DNA of 64,000 nt from Narthecium ossifragum (taxonomy: Eukaryota; Streptophyta; Magnoliopsida; Dioscoreales; Nartheciaceae), in NCBI GenBank assembly GCA_963920575.1, contig OY986967.1, forward strand, positions 17,650,094 through 17,714,093, in the 5' to 3' direction. The notes under the pieces are model-generated. The model was not told the DNA's origin. It worked only from the letters and a program-made list of their open reading frames with translations, and ran no database searches. Position numbers and translations under genes: made by a program. Shown here piece by piece: positions 43,560 through 55,898 of the stretch (its first letter is position 1; each line of letters begins with the position of its first letter).

Positions 43560-45684
43560 TCAAAATCGAACTGACTTGTTCAGGTAAAATGATTTTCTTG
43601 TCCCCTTTGTGTTTTGTCTAGCGTTTATGAGTGCACAGGTCCTTAAGAAATTTGGCATACGAAGGGATCTGACGAATAGCCTGAAGCATCGGTATGTTGA
43701 TGTTGACATGTTTGAAAGTTTCAAGGATTTCCTCAGTAGCTCTTCGGTCTTTGATGGTTGGGTACGGGTCCTTAAGGGCTGTAGGAAAGGGCACTTTAGG
43801 AATATATTTAGCTCGATCAGGCTCTCTAGAATTAGATGGGCTAGTATCAGGTGAAAAATAAGAATCAGCTTGGGATGGATGTTTGATCTTCGGATCGGGC
43901 GTTTGATCATCCAGATTGACATGTTCACCTATTTTATTATATAATGTTTTGCCACTTCTAAGGGTCACAACGGCTTTGGCACTGTCGACGTTTTGGCTTT
44001 CTACACAGTGCTGGCCTCTCGGGTTGGTGACAGATTGACTTGGCAAATGCCCATCCTCTCTTTTAGACAAGTTGTTAAATAGCTATCCAACTTGTTTTTC
44101 TAAATTTGCTACGGATTGAATCGTTGAAGATAAGTTGTTTTTCAATAAGGAGACATCACCTTTGACAGTTGAAATTTCGGCCTTCATGGATGACATATCC
44201 CTATTGATATCACATCTCATCTCTACGAGTGTACTCATGATTGAATTTAAAGTGGGCTCAGTTGATGATTCAGGTGGAGGAGGTTGAGAGGTATTCTGTG
44301 GATAATGTGAAGAGTACCCTGGGTTTGAATTTGCAAAAGGTTTAGGCGGGTACTTAAAAGCAGGAGGATTGGTTGTGTTGCCTTGTCCAGGAAGATTACT
44401 TGATTGTTGTGGTTTCCAACTAAAATTAGGATGATCTTTCCAACCTGGGTTGTAGGTATTCGAATAAGGGTTATTTTGAGGTTTGGAAAAACCATAAGTT
44501 GCATTAGCTTATTTCTGAACAAAGTCAGGGAAATTGGGAGCCAAATGACAATCAGTGATATGATGATCCGAGCTAAGACAAAGGGCACATGTCTCACGAG
44601 AAGTGTTAGGCAATTGTTGAGCAAGAGATTGGCCTATTTTCAACTGGTTTAAATCTTTAGTTGGAGGGTTACTTGTGCGGAGAGACTTTGGAATTCAGAA
44701 ATTTCATGAATTCCTCTAGGATTTCGAACAGTGGTAGACCGACTCCTAGAAACTGAGGCATTGTGTTGTGAATTTTCAGGAATGTTGTCATACATTTCCC
44801 AAAGAGCAGTCCAATGTTTACTAAGAACAACACTCCCGCAGCAGGCTTCGACCATTGTCCAATACTGATCATTAAGACCATTATAAAATGAATGGCCTAA
44901 TTGCCACTCAGGTACCTCATGATGGGGGCACTCTCTAAGAAGATTCTTAAATCTTTCCCAAGCTTCATGAAACACCTCATCTTCATTTTGCTTAAAAGAA
45001 ATAATCATGGTTCGATAATTTTGAGTTTTAATGATAGGGAAATATTTTTTAAGGAAAGCATCCTGAAGTTGATCCCATGTTGAAATCGAGTTTGGAGCTA
45101 AGGTTTGAAACCAATGTTTAGCCTTGTCTTTCAAAGAAAAAGGGAAGAGCTTGAGTCTAAAGTCATCATCATTAAAATGCTGAAGTTTGAACATGGAAAG
45201 GATTTCAAGAAAGCTAGCAATGTGTCCATAGGGATCCTCATTCTCACGCCCATAGAAAGAAGGTCCCTGTATTCCAGTTAGGCTTAATCTCATAATGTGT
45301 AGCATTGATGGAAGGTGGGTTGATACAAGAAGCATAGGTATAAGGTCCAGGTAGGAAGTGATTCATAATTGGGACTTCTCTATTATTGTTATCATTTTCA
45401 CCCCTACCCATATTATCATTAGGGTCAATGGCATGTTCCTCGTGTTCAGCCATTGAGGATTGCAAGTTGCTTATGGCTTCCTGGTAATTACTTAGAGATT
45501 TTTGTCCTGAGGTTCTAGCTGCTCGAAGTGTGGCCTCTATTTCTAGATCCAAAGGTTCCAACGAATTATGTAGGGATCGTCTGCCTTGTATGCAAGAGCA
45601 CATAAAAAGAGAAACAAAATAGAATATTTGGAGGAGAGGACAAAACCCGGCAAACAACAATTGAAACGAAAAAGTTTGAAGCAA
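43560..45684 (-). pseudogene. Gag of the non-autonomous element, with frame shifts
   Basis: Read downward. A charged N-terminal region has GRRSLHNSLEPLDLEIEA and a run of acidic residues (EHEEHAIDPND). The Retrotrans_gag domain (45335-44649) has GRENEDPYGHIASFLEI, LFPFSLKDKAKHWFQTL and ECPHHEVPEWQLGHSFY. A zinc-knuckle region in another frame (about 44580-44500) follows. Then there is a coiled-coil-like stretch and a conserved tail (KVPFPTALKDPYP, TFKHVNINIPMLQAIRQIPSYAKFL). The frames change at least twice (near 45250 and 44640), so a full gag is not encoded as written. Confidence 0.85.
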
Positions 45685-46008
45685 AAAGGCTTAGCTGACT
45701 GTGCAGTTCCGATCGGTTGGTTTCCAGTCTGATTGGTTGCTCCAGATCGCAGCTCCTTCACTCGAACGCCACTTCAAAGCAGATGGCGAAGTCCGATCGA
45801 TCGGATTCAAGTCCGACTGGTCACTCCAGGTGCCTGGCGAGTTGTGTTTTTCTTCAAGAAAAATCCGTTCCAATGCTGCAAAAATTCCAGAAAATTATCA
45901 GAAAAATCCTAAAAAAATGTAAAATAAAGTAAAGAAAAATAAAAATCTAACTACACTAAAAAAAAGAATTATGAGAAAATTAAAGCGATACTCTATTGTA
46001 AATCAAAA

Positions 46009-46029
46009 GATTCCCCGGCAACGGCGCCA
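46009..46029 (-). other. Primer-binding site of the non-autonomous element
   Basis: On the - strand it reads TTGGCGCCGTTGCCGGGGAA, the near-perfect tRNA-Asp complementary site of Athila/Tat elements. It is better preserved than the host Athila's own site. Confidence 0.9.
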
Positions 46030-46034
46030 AAAAT

Positions 46035-47474
46035 TGATCGCTCACAAACGTCGTCGTTAAAACGGATGCAAAACGCAATTTAGAAATTTGTAAACCTTTC
46101 TTTCAACACTAAATTAATAAGATAGAATAATGGTGAAATACGGGGTCGGTCCTCAGGGAAAACTTTGATTACGAAGGAGAAACTAGAATTAAATCTCGAA
46201 AATCTAAACCTAAGCGGAAAGGATTGATTTGAATTTTAGAAACGGATTAATTAAAACTAATTAAGAAAGCGATTAGCAAAATTGGAATAGATTAATGAGA
46301 GAAAACGTAGGGATTACTCAATCGACTTTAGTTTCACTTCCTGTATTCTCTAGTTATCCTCTTGTTTTCTTATCTCGACATTATGGATTCACTGCTTCTT
46401 AAGCTTACATCAATCCCTAAAATAATGCGATTGCTTCCCTAAGGCATAACCCATCTAAACTTGGCATAGATTGTCTTCGAACTTAATCTGAGTACAACCT
46501 ATCTTCATCTAGCATAGATTATCTCAAAGGCATACACAAAAGCAACATGAAAACCATTCTATGAATCTCTACCATCAAGCACAACAATCAAGTAGGTCTG
46601 AATGTACGTCAAGGAACTCTGTTCCCTCAACTCTTTATAAAATAAAACCATATTCATAGGATCATGTCTTTGAAAAGATAACAAGAATCAAAATAGAAAA
46701 TACAAAGAAAGATCTACTAAAGCTTCATGAGATCCCTAAGTACAGAATTAGCTACTCATCTTTGTGATGGAAGCCTTAGATTCGATGAAGAACGATTGGG
46801 ATCCATGTTGTAGCTCCATCTTCTCCATAGAATCCTCCAAACCCTTGTTCTCTCTTTTCTCTCTCTGGGGAACTCCAATTTTCGGCCAGCAAACACCTTC
46901 TTCTAGGTGTATTCCCGGAATTAGGGTTTTGGGTTGAGTTGGACCTCAAGTGCAACTCGGATTTCCTAGTTTAAGTCTGACAGCCTTTTCCGGTCGCGAC
47001 TGGGTTCAACCTATCCGGAATTTGGAAATGTACTCAACATAAAAGATGTAGATTAGGAAGTGTTCTGTCCTTTCCCTAAGATTTGACATTATTTGGACTT
47101 ATATGGAATATTTGACGAATATTCTCCTGAGCGTCGATAGACCAGTCTCCCAGCATCTGTTTATCTTCATATTTTTGAAAACTGCTATTAATCTGTCCCG
47201 AATCTCGCCAAGTGTCCAACATGAAAGTTGTTCAAATTGAAGTCTTCTATAAGTCCTCCAAATTTTAGGAATTTATGATTTATCTGGAGAATTGGGTGAA
47301 TTCTTTTCAAACTGACAGCGGAGCAGCGTAATTTCCACATATTAGTCCTTTTCTGTATTTTCTAACTTGAATCTTCATTAAACCTGAAATCAATTAACAA
47401 ACTATCAAATACAAACACTCTCGGGCAAACAAATGTAAATTAAGGGGTTTATGTATGAATATTGTGACTCATCA
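46035..47474 (-). repeat. 5' LTR of the non-autonomous element
   Basis: 1440 bp, TGATGAGTCAC...GAGCGATCA. Its end is fixed by the PBS that follows. The extra sequence not in the 3' copy is 46035-46879. Confidence 0.88.
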
Positions 47475-47706
47475 AGAGTCCAGTTTTATTTTCGTGAGAG
47501 TCTACATATATGGTTTGCTCCATCTTCAAGTGAAAAAAATGCTTACTGATTGATTTTAAGTTGTTCAGGAATGTTGGTTCATGATATGTTATGTGTTTTG
47601 AAGAGCTTGGTTGTTCTTTGTTTATGGCGTTGCAACTTGATTTTTTTTGAGTAAGTTGAATTTTAGTTTTGCCCGAGAACGAGCAAAGGTTAAGTGTCGG
47701 GGAATT
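47475..47706 (+). other. Athila noncoding 3' region, end, with polypurine tract
   Basis: It resumes after the insertion and leads to AAGTGTCGGGGAATT immediately before the 3' LTR at 47707. That is the usual position and shape of an Athila polypurine tract. Confidence 0.7.
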
Positions 47707-49319
47707 TGATGAGAATGCACAATGTCATATTTTTATCCCGCAATGCCTAGTCTTCTATGCTTATTTGCTACCTAAATATACTTATTACTCTTATATTTTG
47801 GTTTAGGTTGCAGTTGGAGACCTTGGGTGCGAAACGAAGCCAAATGGACAATTCTGGATAGTTTTTGACAGGAGTTCTTAATCTGAGCATACCTTTTCCA
47901 TCAAAGCTTTGATTGGGATGTTTCAAGATGTCATAGAATAGTAAGAAAGAGCTCTATAACTTTCATGTTTTGGATTTTGAGAGATTCCTGTTTATTTCAT
48001 CATGGAAATCGAAGCCAGAAGCTACGAAGAAGATTGTAAAGAAGATGGGTCAGCTTCAAAGATTAAACTGTACCAACTCGGGAAGAACTAGATGAAGTGC
48101 CATATATGAAAATCTCTAGAAGTCTAGTTTATGGAGAATTTTATTGTTCATCATTTGGAGCTTCCTAGAGAACGTTACCATGCTTTTACTACCACCAGCG
48201 CAGGACAGAATAGCAGAAACAATATGCAGAAAATAGAAGCTCGATCTTCTTTCCAACAAAGATTGATCCTTTATGCACACAGAGATGAAAAATACCCACG
48301 GTCGACCATCGCATTGACCACCGCATCGACCGTCAGCTTCTGTCAAAAATATACCTTCGCATGGTCGATGCGAAGATCGACCGCGAGCATAAACAGGAAA
48401 TTTGGAATAAAAAGATCGATTTTCTTTACACAAGAGATCGATCTTAGTCGGATCGCAGCCAAAATCTGGGAAGAAAAGATCGATCTTCTACTATATAAAG
48501 ATCGTTCATTGTTAACCGACTTTGGAGAGTAATGAGCTCAAATCTAGTTCGACGAGGGGTAACTTATGGGCTCTAAATAGGATTCTTTTTAGGGATTGTG
48601 GGAGGAAAATCCTACATACTTTTCAGCTACTTTCTGCCTCTTGGAAATTTCTAGGGCTCTTCTTTCTTCTTTGTTCGTGATGGCCCTGCGTGGCTAAACC
48701 TTAACTCTTGGTCGAGGAAACAGTAACCTCGGAATCCATTAACTGTGAGATGTAATCTATTTTATTGTTCAGTTTATGCTTTGGGTATTGAATGTTTTTC
48801 TGTGATTATATTCATGATTGTCTTGTCTAATTGTTTGGAGGCCAACTAGTTTATTATTCATTACAATCTACTGCTAGGTTGGATATCAAATCCGTAATTG
48901 TCTGATCCCTCTAACCTGTGAAGGAACTAAGATCTTCTGGTTTACTACGTCTCAGAGTTTATTAGAACTTAGGAAGAATGTTCGACTAAAGTAAATACAA
49001 CCGTTTGTACTTGTATTGTTTAGCTTCATCGATCTCCTTATTCTTAAGGTTGCTGCTAAATTAAATCTAAAGCGCTTGTGTTAGGTTGTTTAGTAGTTAG
49101 GGTTGATTCGATCGTTTGTTTCTAATTAGCTATGATTGAGGAGATATTCGAATTTACTTCGAACGGTGAATATTCAAGGTGTGAATTGATGTATACTTGC
49201 ATCAATGATCAGTTATAAAGATTCCGATGGTGGATGTTAACCTAAACCAAGGTTTGTTCTCTTGATGAAATTCGATTCTTCAATTTAGATTATTTCTTAT
49301 TTGTTTTCGTTTTACTCAA
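47707..49319 (+). repeat. Athila 3' LTR, truncated
   Basis: The partner of 27533-29246, it loses similarity at about 49319, roughly 140 bp before the expected LTR end. It carries the GATCGATC cluster (48240-48510) but a mutated TATA word at 48570. The deletion also removed the right target duplication and the middle of Tat's RNase H and integrase start. Confidence 0.88.
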
Positions 49320-50447
49320 AACCCCCATCTTCCTCTCGCCTCCCCTCCTTCTCCGTTCTCCTCTCCCAACCATCTTTCCTGCCGCCCCCTTCCCTCTCTT
49401 CCTCTCTTTCTCCGTTCTCTCCCGACCCTCTCACCAGCCGCCCGTCTTTCCAAGCCCCTCTCGCTGGAACGCAAAAGCCCTCGCCCTCTCCAATCTACCT
49501 TCCCGTCGGGCACTGCCTCCCCTCCGTCCTCCTCGCCCTCGAGCTCTTCGCAAGCAGCTGGCTCTTCTTGCCATCGCCATCCACCGCGGCGTCCATCCTC
49601 TTCCCCCAACTCACGCGAGCCTACCATTAATGACGGCGAACCCCCTGCATCATCCTCCACTCGCCGATCTACATCCGTCGACCGTCCTCCACTCGCCGAT
49701 CTACATCCATCGACCGTCCTCCACTCCTCCCTCCCAAGGTCCCCCCTACACCGACGATGGCCCTCCCTCCCCATCACTGGCGAGTGGCGACCTCGACCCC
49801 GAGCTCGACCGCCATCGCTCGTTCCTCCATCGCCTCAGGAGCCGGCACCACCCGAAGTCTCCTTCCCATCCGATGGCACCTGACGACGTCTCATCGTCGC
49901 CCGCAGTCCTCCTCATCGGAAGCTCTGCCCGAGCTCTTCAACCCTCTCGAATCCGGCGCCATCACCGCTCTACACCACCATCGTTGCCGTCCCCTAACCC
50001 CGTCGAGTCCCGGATTCGGATGCCCGAGGCTTCTCAGACTCCTCTCCGGCCATCCTCCATTGAGGTCACCTGCAGCCCCTCTTCCCACTCCGATGCCGCG
50101 CCAACCTCCATTGAGGTCCTCTGCCTCCGAGATCCTCCGCTCGGATCCAGCACCCGACACCTCCTAGTGTCGTCCGTCCACCGGATCTGGCTACCGGGCA
50201 ACTGCGAATCCTCCTGGCCACCCCACGGGCGCGATCCACCTTCCAGCGGGCACCCGTCACAGACGAGCATTCTGTTTGTACTTTTTTTTTTGTTTAGATA
50301 TAAATGGGTTAGGCGGGTTGACCTGACCCGACCCGTTTATAAACGAGTGGGGTTCGGGTTGATAAACCAAACCCATTTATAGCCTTTATTAAACGGGTCA
50401 ATACCCGACCCGAACCTGAATCCGTGAACCTGAATTGCCACCCCTAA
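49320..50447 (-). mobile_element. hAT-like element end with CT-rich gene-like body
   Basis: Read on the - strand it starts TAGGGGTGGCAA at 50447, a common terminal word of plant hAT elements. Then comes a region of alternating GGGTTC, GGGTCGGGT and GACCCGT words (50290-50430) typical of their subterminal repeats. The body (49330-50270) is CT-rich on the + strand with a 250-codon proline/serine ORF, a 32-bp tandem duplication at 49660-49730 and two related GAGGTCxxCTGC words. The left end of the element is not seen, and it abuts the truncated Athila LTR. The body might be a captured 5' gene segment; no protein family is recognised. Confidence 0.6.
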
Positions 50448-50534
50448 TTACAGCAAGCACCGGCTAGGGAGTTATCGATTATTATAAAACCTTGGCCAAT
50501 TAGATGTTGGGCGATAGACATTATTGGTAAGATA
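50448..50534 (+). pseudogene. Tat integrase, zinc-domain tail and first catalytic region
   Basis: This short piece reads QQAPARELSIIIKPWPIRCW and then AIDIIGKI, in which the D is the first catalytic aspartate. The CACTA element cuts it after ATA. It joins in frame with HPPSS at 54964 on the other side of the CACTA. Confidence 0.85.
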
Positions 50535-51599
50535 CACTGCAAGAAAATCATCTTTCTGTGACAAGGTTTCAATGACAATGGGAAAACTTGTCACTAAACA
50601 TAGGTATTTAGTGACACTTTCATTTGTTGTCACACATAACTGGTTGTCATCTAATCATTTGTGACAAGTGATTGGCGTTGTCACACATTAGTGACGATTT
50701 AGTGACAAGTTCTATTTTCTGTCACTGACATTTGTCACTGTAAATGATATCAATAAGTTTGGAAAAACATATTTTTGCATTTGTGACAAGAATATATTAG
50801 ACGTCACTAATAGTTGTTAGTGACAATTGATTGTTGCCACTAACGTTGTTTAGTGACAACATATAGTTGTCACTAATGGTCATCATCATTTTCTCTCTTC
50901 TATAGCAGATCTCACCCATCCATATGAAATTGAACAGAAAATCAAGGTACTTTAAGTACTCTAACAAATATGCATATTGAATATTGTTTATTTCCGAGTC
51001 CACCAACCACTTTCATTCTTATTTCTGTGGAGTGTGATTCCCGTATGTAGATCTCGAGTTGAAGCTCGGCTGTGAGCTTTCATTCTGAACCGAATAGTTA
51101 TCAAGTTTGAGCTTGTTTTTAATTCGAGTCCTATTTATAGGTTCGAGCTTGGCTCGAGCTCAAGGCTTAATAATGCAGGCCCAAGTCCAGATCCAGACCT
51201 GGCTGAGTCCAAGGTGATCCGGTCGCGTTCGAACTCCGTCTGTTTGACTCAGATGGGCATAAGTTTTGACCCCGATGTCCGATTGGGGTGTGCGATCAGC
51301 CGTTTCGACTGGCTTGACGAGCTCGACGAGATTCATCGAAGATCGAAGATCTCTCCATGATCTGGGCCTTCAAATCTCCAGATTCCTTTTCCTTATGGCC
51401 TAAATTTCCATTTTTGTGTAAAACTTTTATTTTTATGCAGGTTATCGATCTTTCTATGTTTAGCAAGTTTTTCTATTTCTAGCAGGTTTTCAGCCACTTA
51501 AGTGGCTTAACCCTCTTTTCTCTCTCCCTTTCCTTATTTTTTTCCCCTTTTCTTCTCTTTTTCCTCTTTTCTTCCCCTGCTCTTCCCCGCGCCCGACCA

Positions 51600-52060
51600 C
51601 TCTCTTCTTTTCCTTCGCTCGCGACGACGCCGGCCTCTCCCCTCTTCTCCGGAGCTCCTTCGCCACCATTGCCGGCCGTCGTCTCCTTCGAGCTCCCCTT
51701 CCTCAGATCCAGCCAGAGCTTCTCTCCCCCGAGCTCTCTCTATCTCCCGAGAACCCTAGATCCAAGATCCTCTCCGCCGATCTCCCTTCTCCGGAGCTCC
51801 TTCGCCGCCGTCGTCCACCGCTGCTCCTCCCCGAGCCCGTCCTCACCTCTCTTTACATGCGGAACCCATCTTCCTCTCAGATCCGGCACCCTTCCCCTCT
51901 CCTTCTCTTACCGTCGCAAGTGGTACTCAACGTCGGATGGTTCCCGGCGGACTTCGGTGATTCCCAGCCGATCCCCGGCAAGCCAGAGGCGGCAACGACG
52001 ATGGAGGAGGTGGTCTTCAACTGGATTAAGCTTGGATTGCATTTTCAGGTAGGGTTTTCT
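51600..52060 (+). other. GC-rich putative first exon of the CACTA gene
   Basis: A CT-rich leader (51520-51640) is followed by a G/C-rich stretch of open frames ending in ATTTTCAGGTAGGG, with a clear GT donor at about 52050. An ORF from 51669 (127 codons) and one from 51857 (81 codons) overlap. Neither matches a family I recognise. The layout, GC-rich 5' exon, long AT-rich introns, then the TNP1-like exon, suggests one spliced transcript. Confidence 0.45.
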
Positions 52061-53561
52061 ACCTTAAGCTTTGATTCAGTCTTAGGGGGGGTCTTCATGT
52101 GATTGTGGGTGTTTCCTTCATGGTTTGAATGCTATTCATGCTAGATTAGTTGCTGGTTTTTGGATTCATAGATTTCGGACTTGACTGTGAGGGTTTCAGT
52201 CGGATTTTTTGTGGATTTCTTCCTCCAACCTTGTTCCCTATGCTTACATCTTACCTTACCTGGGTTTAATCGACTATTGATGGTGTTTTGATAGGATCTA
52301 ATCAAGCTTTGATCCCGGATTTTGTTTTCAGCCCTGTGTTCTCTCTGGCCAGCTGAGTTCCATTCAATTCTGGTGCTATTCCGTGAGTAATCTCACGAAA
52401 CCTTCATCGTGAAGGTTGTAGATCTCCGGATCTTCTTTCAACTGCCGCTGGATTGATAATTTTTGGATTTACATATGAATTTTGATGGTTTTTCTACAGA
52501 ACTGTTGCGAAACTGGATTTGTGAAATTAGTAAGATAATTAAGGAGAAATTAGACCTCAATTAGGTCCAATTCTTGGAGGAAATGTTCCTCACATGTCAA
52601 TCAATATTTGTGCAAGTTTAATTTAAGACTGGACGTCGTTTTGGCAAGATTTGACGGATTCGAATTTAGGATTACTGTAGCAATCCGAAAATGTGGAATT
52701 GGTGGATTTCGATGTTTTTCTTGTGTTTAATCCTTCGGGAATGATGAAGCTAATGCTTCTAATGATCTCTAGGATTAACATGTCCAAAGTGAGGATCTTT
52801 GTATACCTAATTACCTCAATTTTGGCCTAATTAGTTAGTTGTAAAACCCTCCTCTAATTAACAATTAGATTGTGAAGTATGCCTATTAATTATAAGTGAT
52901 TTGGAGTATTTTAATGAGCATGTATGTCAAGTTTCGCATTAATTGGACGGACATAGTGAAACCAAGGTTATACCCTAATCTTGATGACGATGATGAACAT
53001 TTTTTTCCCTCTGCAGGAGATATAAAGAGGTGATACTCTCAATCTGGAACTTTTAATTATTTTGCTTCGCTATTGTATCAGTTTGTATGTTTGTTTGTTG
53101 TATCCGATATTTGGTTATAGGTAACATTTTTAGCCAGCTGGATTTTGAAGTTATTGCTTTCGATATTGTGCATCTCCTCAATATTTTTAGCCAGTTTGTA
53201 TGCTGTAGAAGTATGGTGGTATTACTTGTTAATCAATAGGCCCAAGGTGATTGTTGACAATGCTGGATATATATAAGGCTTCCTTGTTAGCTTAGCTCTC
53301 TAGTTTAATACTAGGTATTATTGGACGAATGAAATAGTTGAAATAGTTTAATACTATATATAATAGAGAGATCCTATCACTGGAGAAAAGCTTAGAGCTG
53401 ATGAAGTATGGTTAAAACAACATACTAAGAAAAACAAAGAAGGATAAGTGATATGGTCTGACATAAAATCCCAAGAGATTCATGCAAGTACACAATTATA
53501 AACCTTACTTGATCTTATTTCTATCGCTTAGCATTGTAATTGCGGTAATTGTTTATTTTAG

Positions 53562-53942
53562 GAAAAACTCAAAGATATTGTTAGTGAGCAGACACAACTT
53601 GAAAGTGACCAGCAAATGAATGATGATGAAATTCTTTTGCACGTTCTTGGTGAGAAATCTGGGTACTTTCGTGGAAAAAGTGCAGGAAAGAAGGCACCAA
53701 CTAAGAAAGTCAGAGCCCAAGATATGCATGAAGAGATGGAGGAAGTAAGAGCAATGATTGGCATTATGAGAGAAGAAGTTTGTGCAGAAGTACGTGCTAA
53801 AGTAGTTGATGAAGTGCGAGCAGAGCTGGAAAAAACTATGCAATTGGAACTTGAAAAGAGAATACAAGCTCAGTTTGATAAGATGTTTCAAACACACATG
53901 AGTTCACTTTTTAATGCCGCTAGCTCGCAATCATCACAGTGA
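53562..53942 (+). CDS. TNP1/transposase_24-like protein, last coding exon
   Basis: The exon opens after a TTTTAG acceptor. It reads EKLKDIVSEQTQLESDQQM, then HVLGEKSGYFRGKSAGKK, a region conserved in plant En/Spm-associated proteins (the VLG-x-R/K-SGY phrase). A coiled-coil part follows (DMHEEMEEVRAMIGIMREEV and LEKTMQLELEKRIQ). It stops at 53940-53942. A small downstream exon or 3'-UTR follows an intron (about 53945-54048). No stop interrupts the exon, about 126 codons. The protein binds or regulates CACTA ends in related elements; here that is an inference. Confidence 0.7.
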   Translation, partial: EKLKDIVSEQTQLESDQQMNDDEILLHVLGEKSGYFRGKSAGKKAPTKKVRAQDMHEEMEEVRAMIGIMREEVCAEVRAKVVDEVRAELEKTMQLELEKRIQAQFDKMFQTHMSSLFNAASSQSSQ

Positions 53943-54960
53943 TAGGTAAATTTGCAATTGTATATTGTGATAATAGTTGAAGTTATTTTTGATTGTAGTA
54001 TTGATATTTATTTTTTCAAATTAACATGCTTCATGATATGTTTTTGCAGGATCATCGATTGTTGCTCTTCTCCATTGGAATTGTTTTGCATTGAGATCTT
54101 AGAGCCTAATTTACCAGAACTTTTAGCTCTCTTTGACATTTATTAGGAACTATGTGGTGAATTTATTTATGTTTTTTGGACTACTTTTGTTATGAATAAT
54201 TTGATTAATAAAATTTTATTTGTAATGCTTGTTTTATTTTATATTGAATGTATGTCAATCGATAAGTTCATTAGATCAAAATTGTATGTACAATATAACA
54301 GGTGGCTAGTCTACGATTTGTGGCAATGAAGATTGTCAATAACCTTCAGTTGTGATAACAAATATTGTCACTAACAAATGTAATTGTGACAATAATAATG
54401 TTTTGTCACTATTTATGATTTTTGTAACAATAAGAGTTGTCATTTTAACTATTTTCGTAACTAACATCACATTTGATTGTGACAACAATTGTTATCGCTA
54501 ACAAATATCTTTTGTGACAACAATTAATATTGTCGCTGATAATATTATTAGTTACAACATTTGTTGTCACATACTAAAATTAGTGACGCTAATTAGTGTC
54601 AACAAATCTAATATATATTTGTCACTAAATCCTTACCAGTGACGAGAGAAAAAATATTGTCACAGAAAGAATTAATTAGTGACAAGAAGTTTGTCACTAA
54701 TATTATCACTAATTCACACCCCATCCGATTTAGAGCGAGTTATAGTGACAAGTGTATATACTATAATGACACCCATAGTTGTCACTAAAATAATAGTTAT
54801 CAGTGACAAGATACATTTATCGTCACTAACGTATTAGCAACGGCCACACAAGCTACAACAATTGTCGTCACTACTGTCGTCACTAAAGAATCTTCAGTGA
54901 CGAGAACCATGTTTGCAGTGACATAAAGGGTTGTCATCAAACATCCTTTTTCTTGTAGTG

Positions 54961-55797
54961 ATACATCCACCATCGTCCATATTGCACAAGTTTGTTATTG
55001 TGATGACATATTATTTTACCAAATGGGTAGAGGCTATTCATTTAAAAATAGTATCCGATGATCAGGTTATAAATTTTTTCTAGGAAAACATTATTTGTCG
55101 GTTTGACATCCCACAAACAATAGGGTCCGATCAAGGGACAATGTTTGTTAGTGCTAGAGTAAAAAACTTTTTATTTGAATATAAAATTAATACGGCAAAC
55201 TCTACACCATATTATACCCAATCAAATGGACAGGCCGAGGCGTCAAATAAGACGATTATGTCAATCATAAGGAAGATGATGGACGATAACCCAATGCACG
55301 AGGGGTTATTAAGAGCTTCGTCGGCATATAGGACTACACCTAAGTCCAGCACTAAAGTTATACCTTTTCAATTGGTATATGGCCAAGAAGCAGTCTTACC
55401 GGCTGAGATAAATGTCTTATCGCCAAGAGTAATAGGACAAGATGATCTAACAAAGGAAGAATATCATGAGTCTTTGATGTATAATTTGTTAGAGCTTGAT
55501 GAACCGCGAGCTATCGCTCTAGAATACATTGAAGCGTAAAAAATGAAAATGGCCGATATATATAACAAGAAGGTCGTATCAAATTTTTTTGAACAGGGTG
55601 ACTTGGTATGGAAAACGATCCTACCTATAGATCGTAATGACCCTAAATATGGGAGGTGGTCGCCAAATTGGGAAGGATCATTTGTGGTCGATCATGTTTT
55701 ACCAAATGGATCATATCAACTAAGAAGTCTTGAAGGAGGATTGTATCGATCAATGATAAATGATCGATATCTTAAAAAATATTACCCCTCTATGTAA
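54961..55797 (+). pseudogene. Tat integrase, remainder
   Basis: After the CACTA, the frame reads IHPPSSILHKFVIVMTYYFT, KWVEAIHLKIVSDDQ, a TAG (55081), then IICRFDIPQTIGSDQGTMF with the second catalytic aspartate, and SNGQAEASNKTIMS with the glutamate. It continues to the integrase tail (55543-55797: GDLVWKTILPIDRNDPKY, GRWSPNWEGSFVVDHV), with a TAA at 55795. The three catalytic residues remain; two stops break the frame. The antisense gene ends about 100 bp further on, at 55899. Confidence 0.85.
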
Positions 55798-55898
55798 AGC
55801 ATAAAAGTAAAAGAAAGGTCCAAAGAATGGATGATGATATTAGATATTGTCATAAGTTACACATTGAGGTATCATCGATCATTGTGGCAATTACAAAA

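Larger units (their letters stand above)
39126..47474 (-). mobile_element. Non-autonomous Athila-like element (gag-protease only) inside Athila
   Basis: On the - strand it runs 5' LTR (47474-46035), PBS (46029-46009), gag (45684-43560), protease region with an unusual acidic tail (43500-42202), a long noncoding 3' part, then a truncated 3' LTR (39721-39126). No RT, RNase H or integrase is present anywhere between the LTRs, and there is no deletion scar obvious at the end of the gag-protease ORF. Such elements (TR-GAG type) are thought to be mobilised by autonomous Athila copies. The two LTRs are about 96% identical over 595 bp by eye, so it is younger than the Athila host. Confidence 0.88.
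27533..49319 (+). mobile_element. Ty3/gypsy Athila-lineage element, nested in Tat RNase H
   Basis: The 5' LTR is 27533-29246 and the 3' LTR is 47707-49319 (truncated), both starting TGATGAGAATGCACAATG. The PBS is at 29251. The internal order is gag, protease, RT, RNase H, integrase, then a long noncoding 3' region ending in a polypurine tract (GTCGGGGAATT) just before 47707. Pol wording such as LDYRKLNAITRKNYFPLPFI and VFMDD is Athila-like. It is interrupted by a truncated chromovirus in gag and a non-autonomous element in the 3' region. The two LTRs differ by about 7% in the first 135 bases. No target duplication is visible because the right end is missing. Confidence 0.88.
50535..54960 (+). 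mobile_element. CACTA (En/Spm) transposon in Tat integrase
   Basis: The ends are CACTGCAAGAAAATCAT (50535) and CTTTTTCTTGTAGTG (ending 54960), an imperfect inverted pair with the CACTA hallmark. The 3-bp target duplication ATA is at 50532-50534 and 54961-54963, exact. Subterminal regions (50560-50880 and 54300-54940) contain many TTGTCACTAA/TTAGTGACAA words in both orientations. The inside has a GC-rich first-exon-like segment (about 51600-52060) and one coding exon resembling the TNP1-type protein (53562-53942), but no TNP2 transposase. It is non-autonomous. Confidence 0.92.

Noticed and set aside
49316..49777. - strand glycine/arginine-rich ORF
   Set aside because: Antisense of a CT-rich tract, with no domain.
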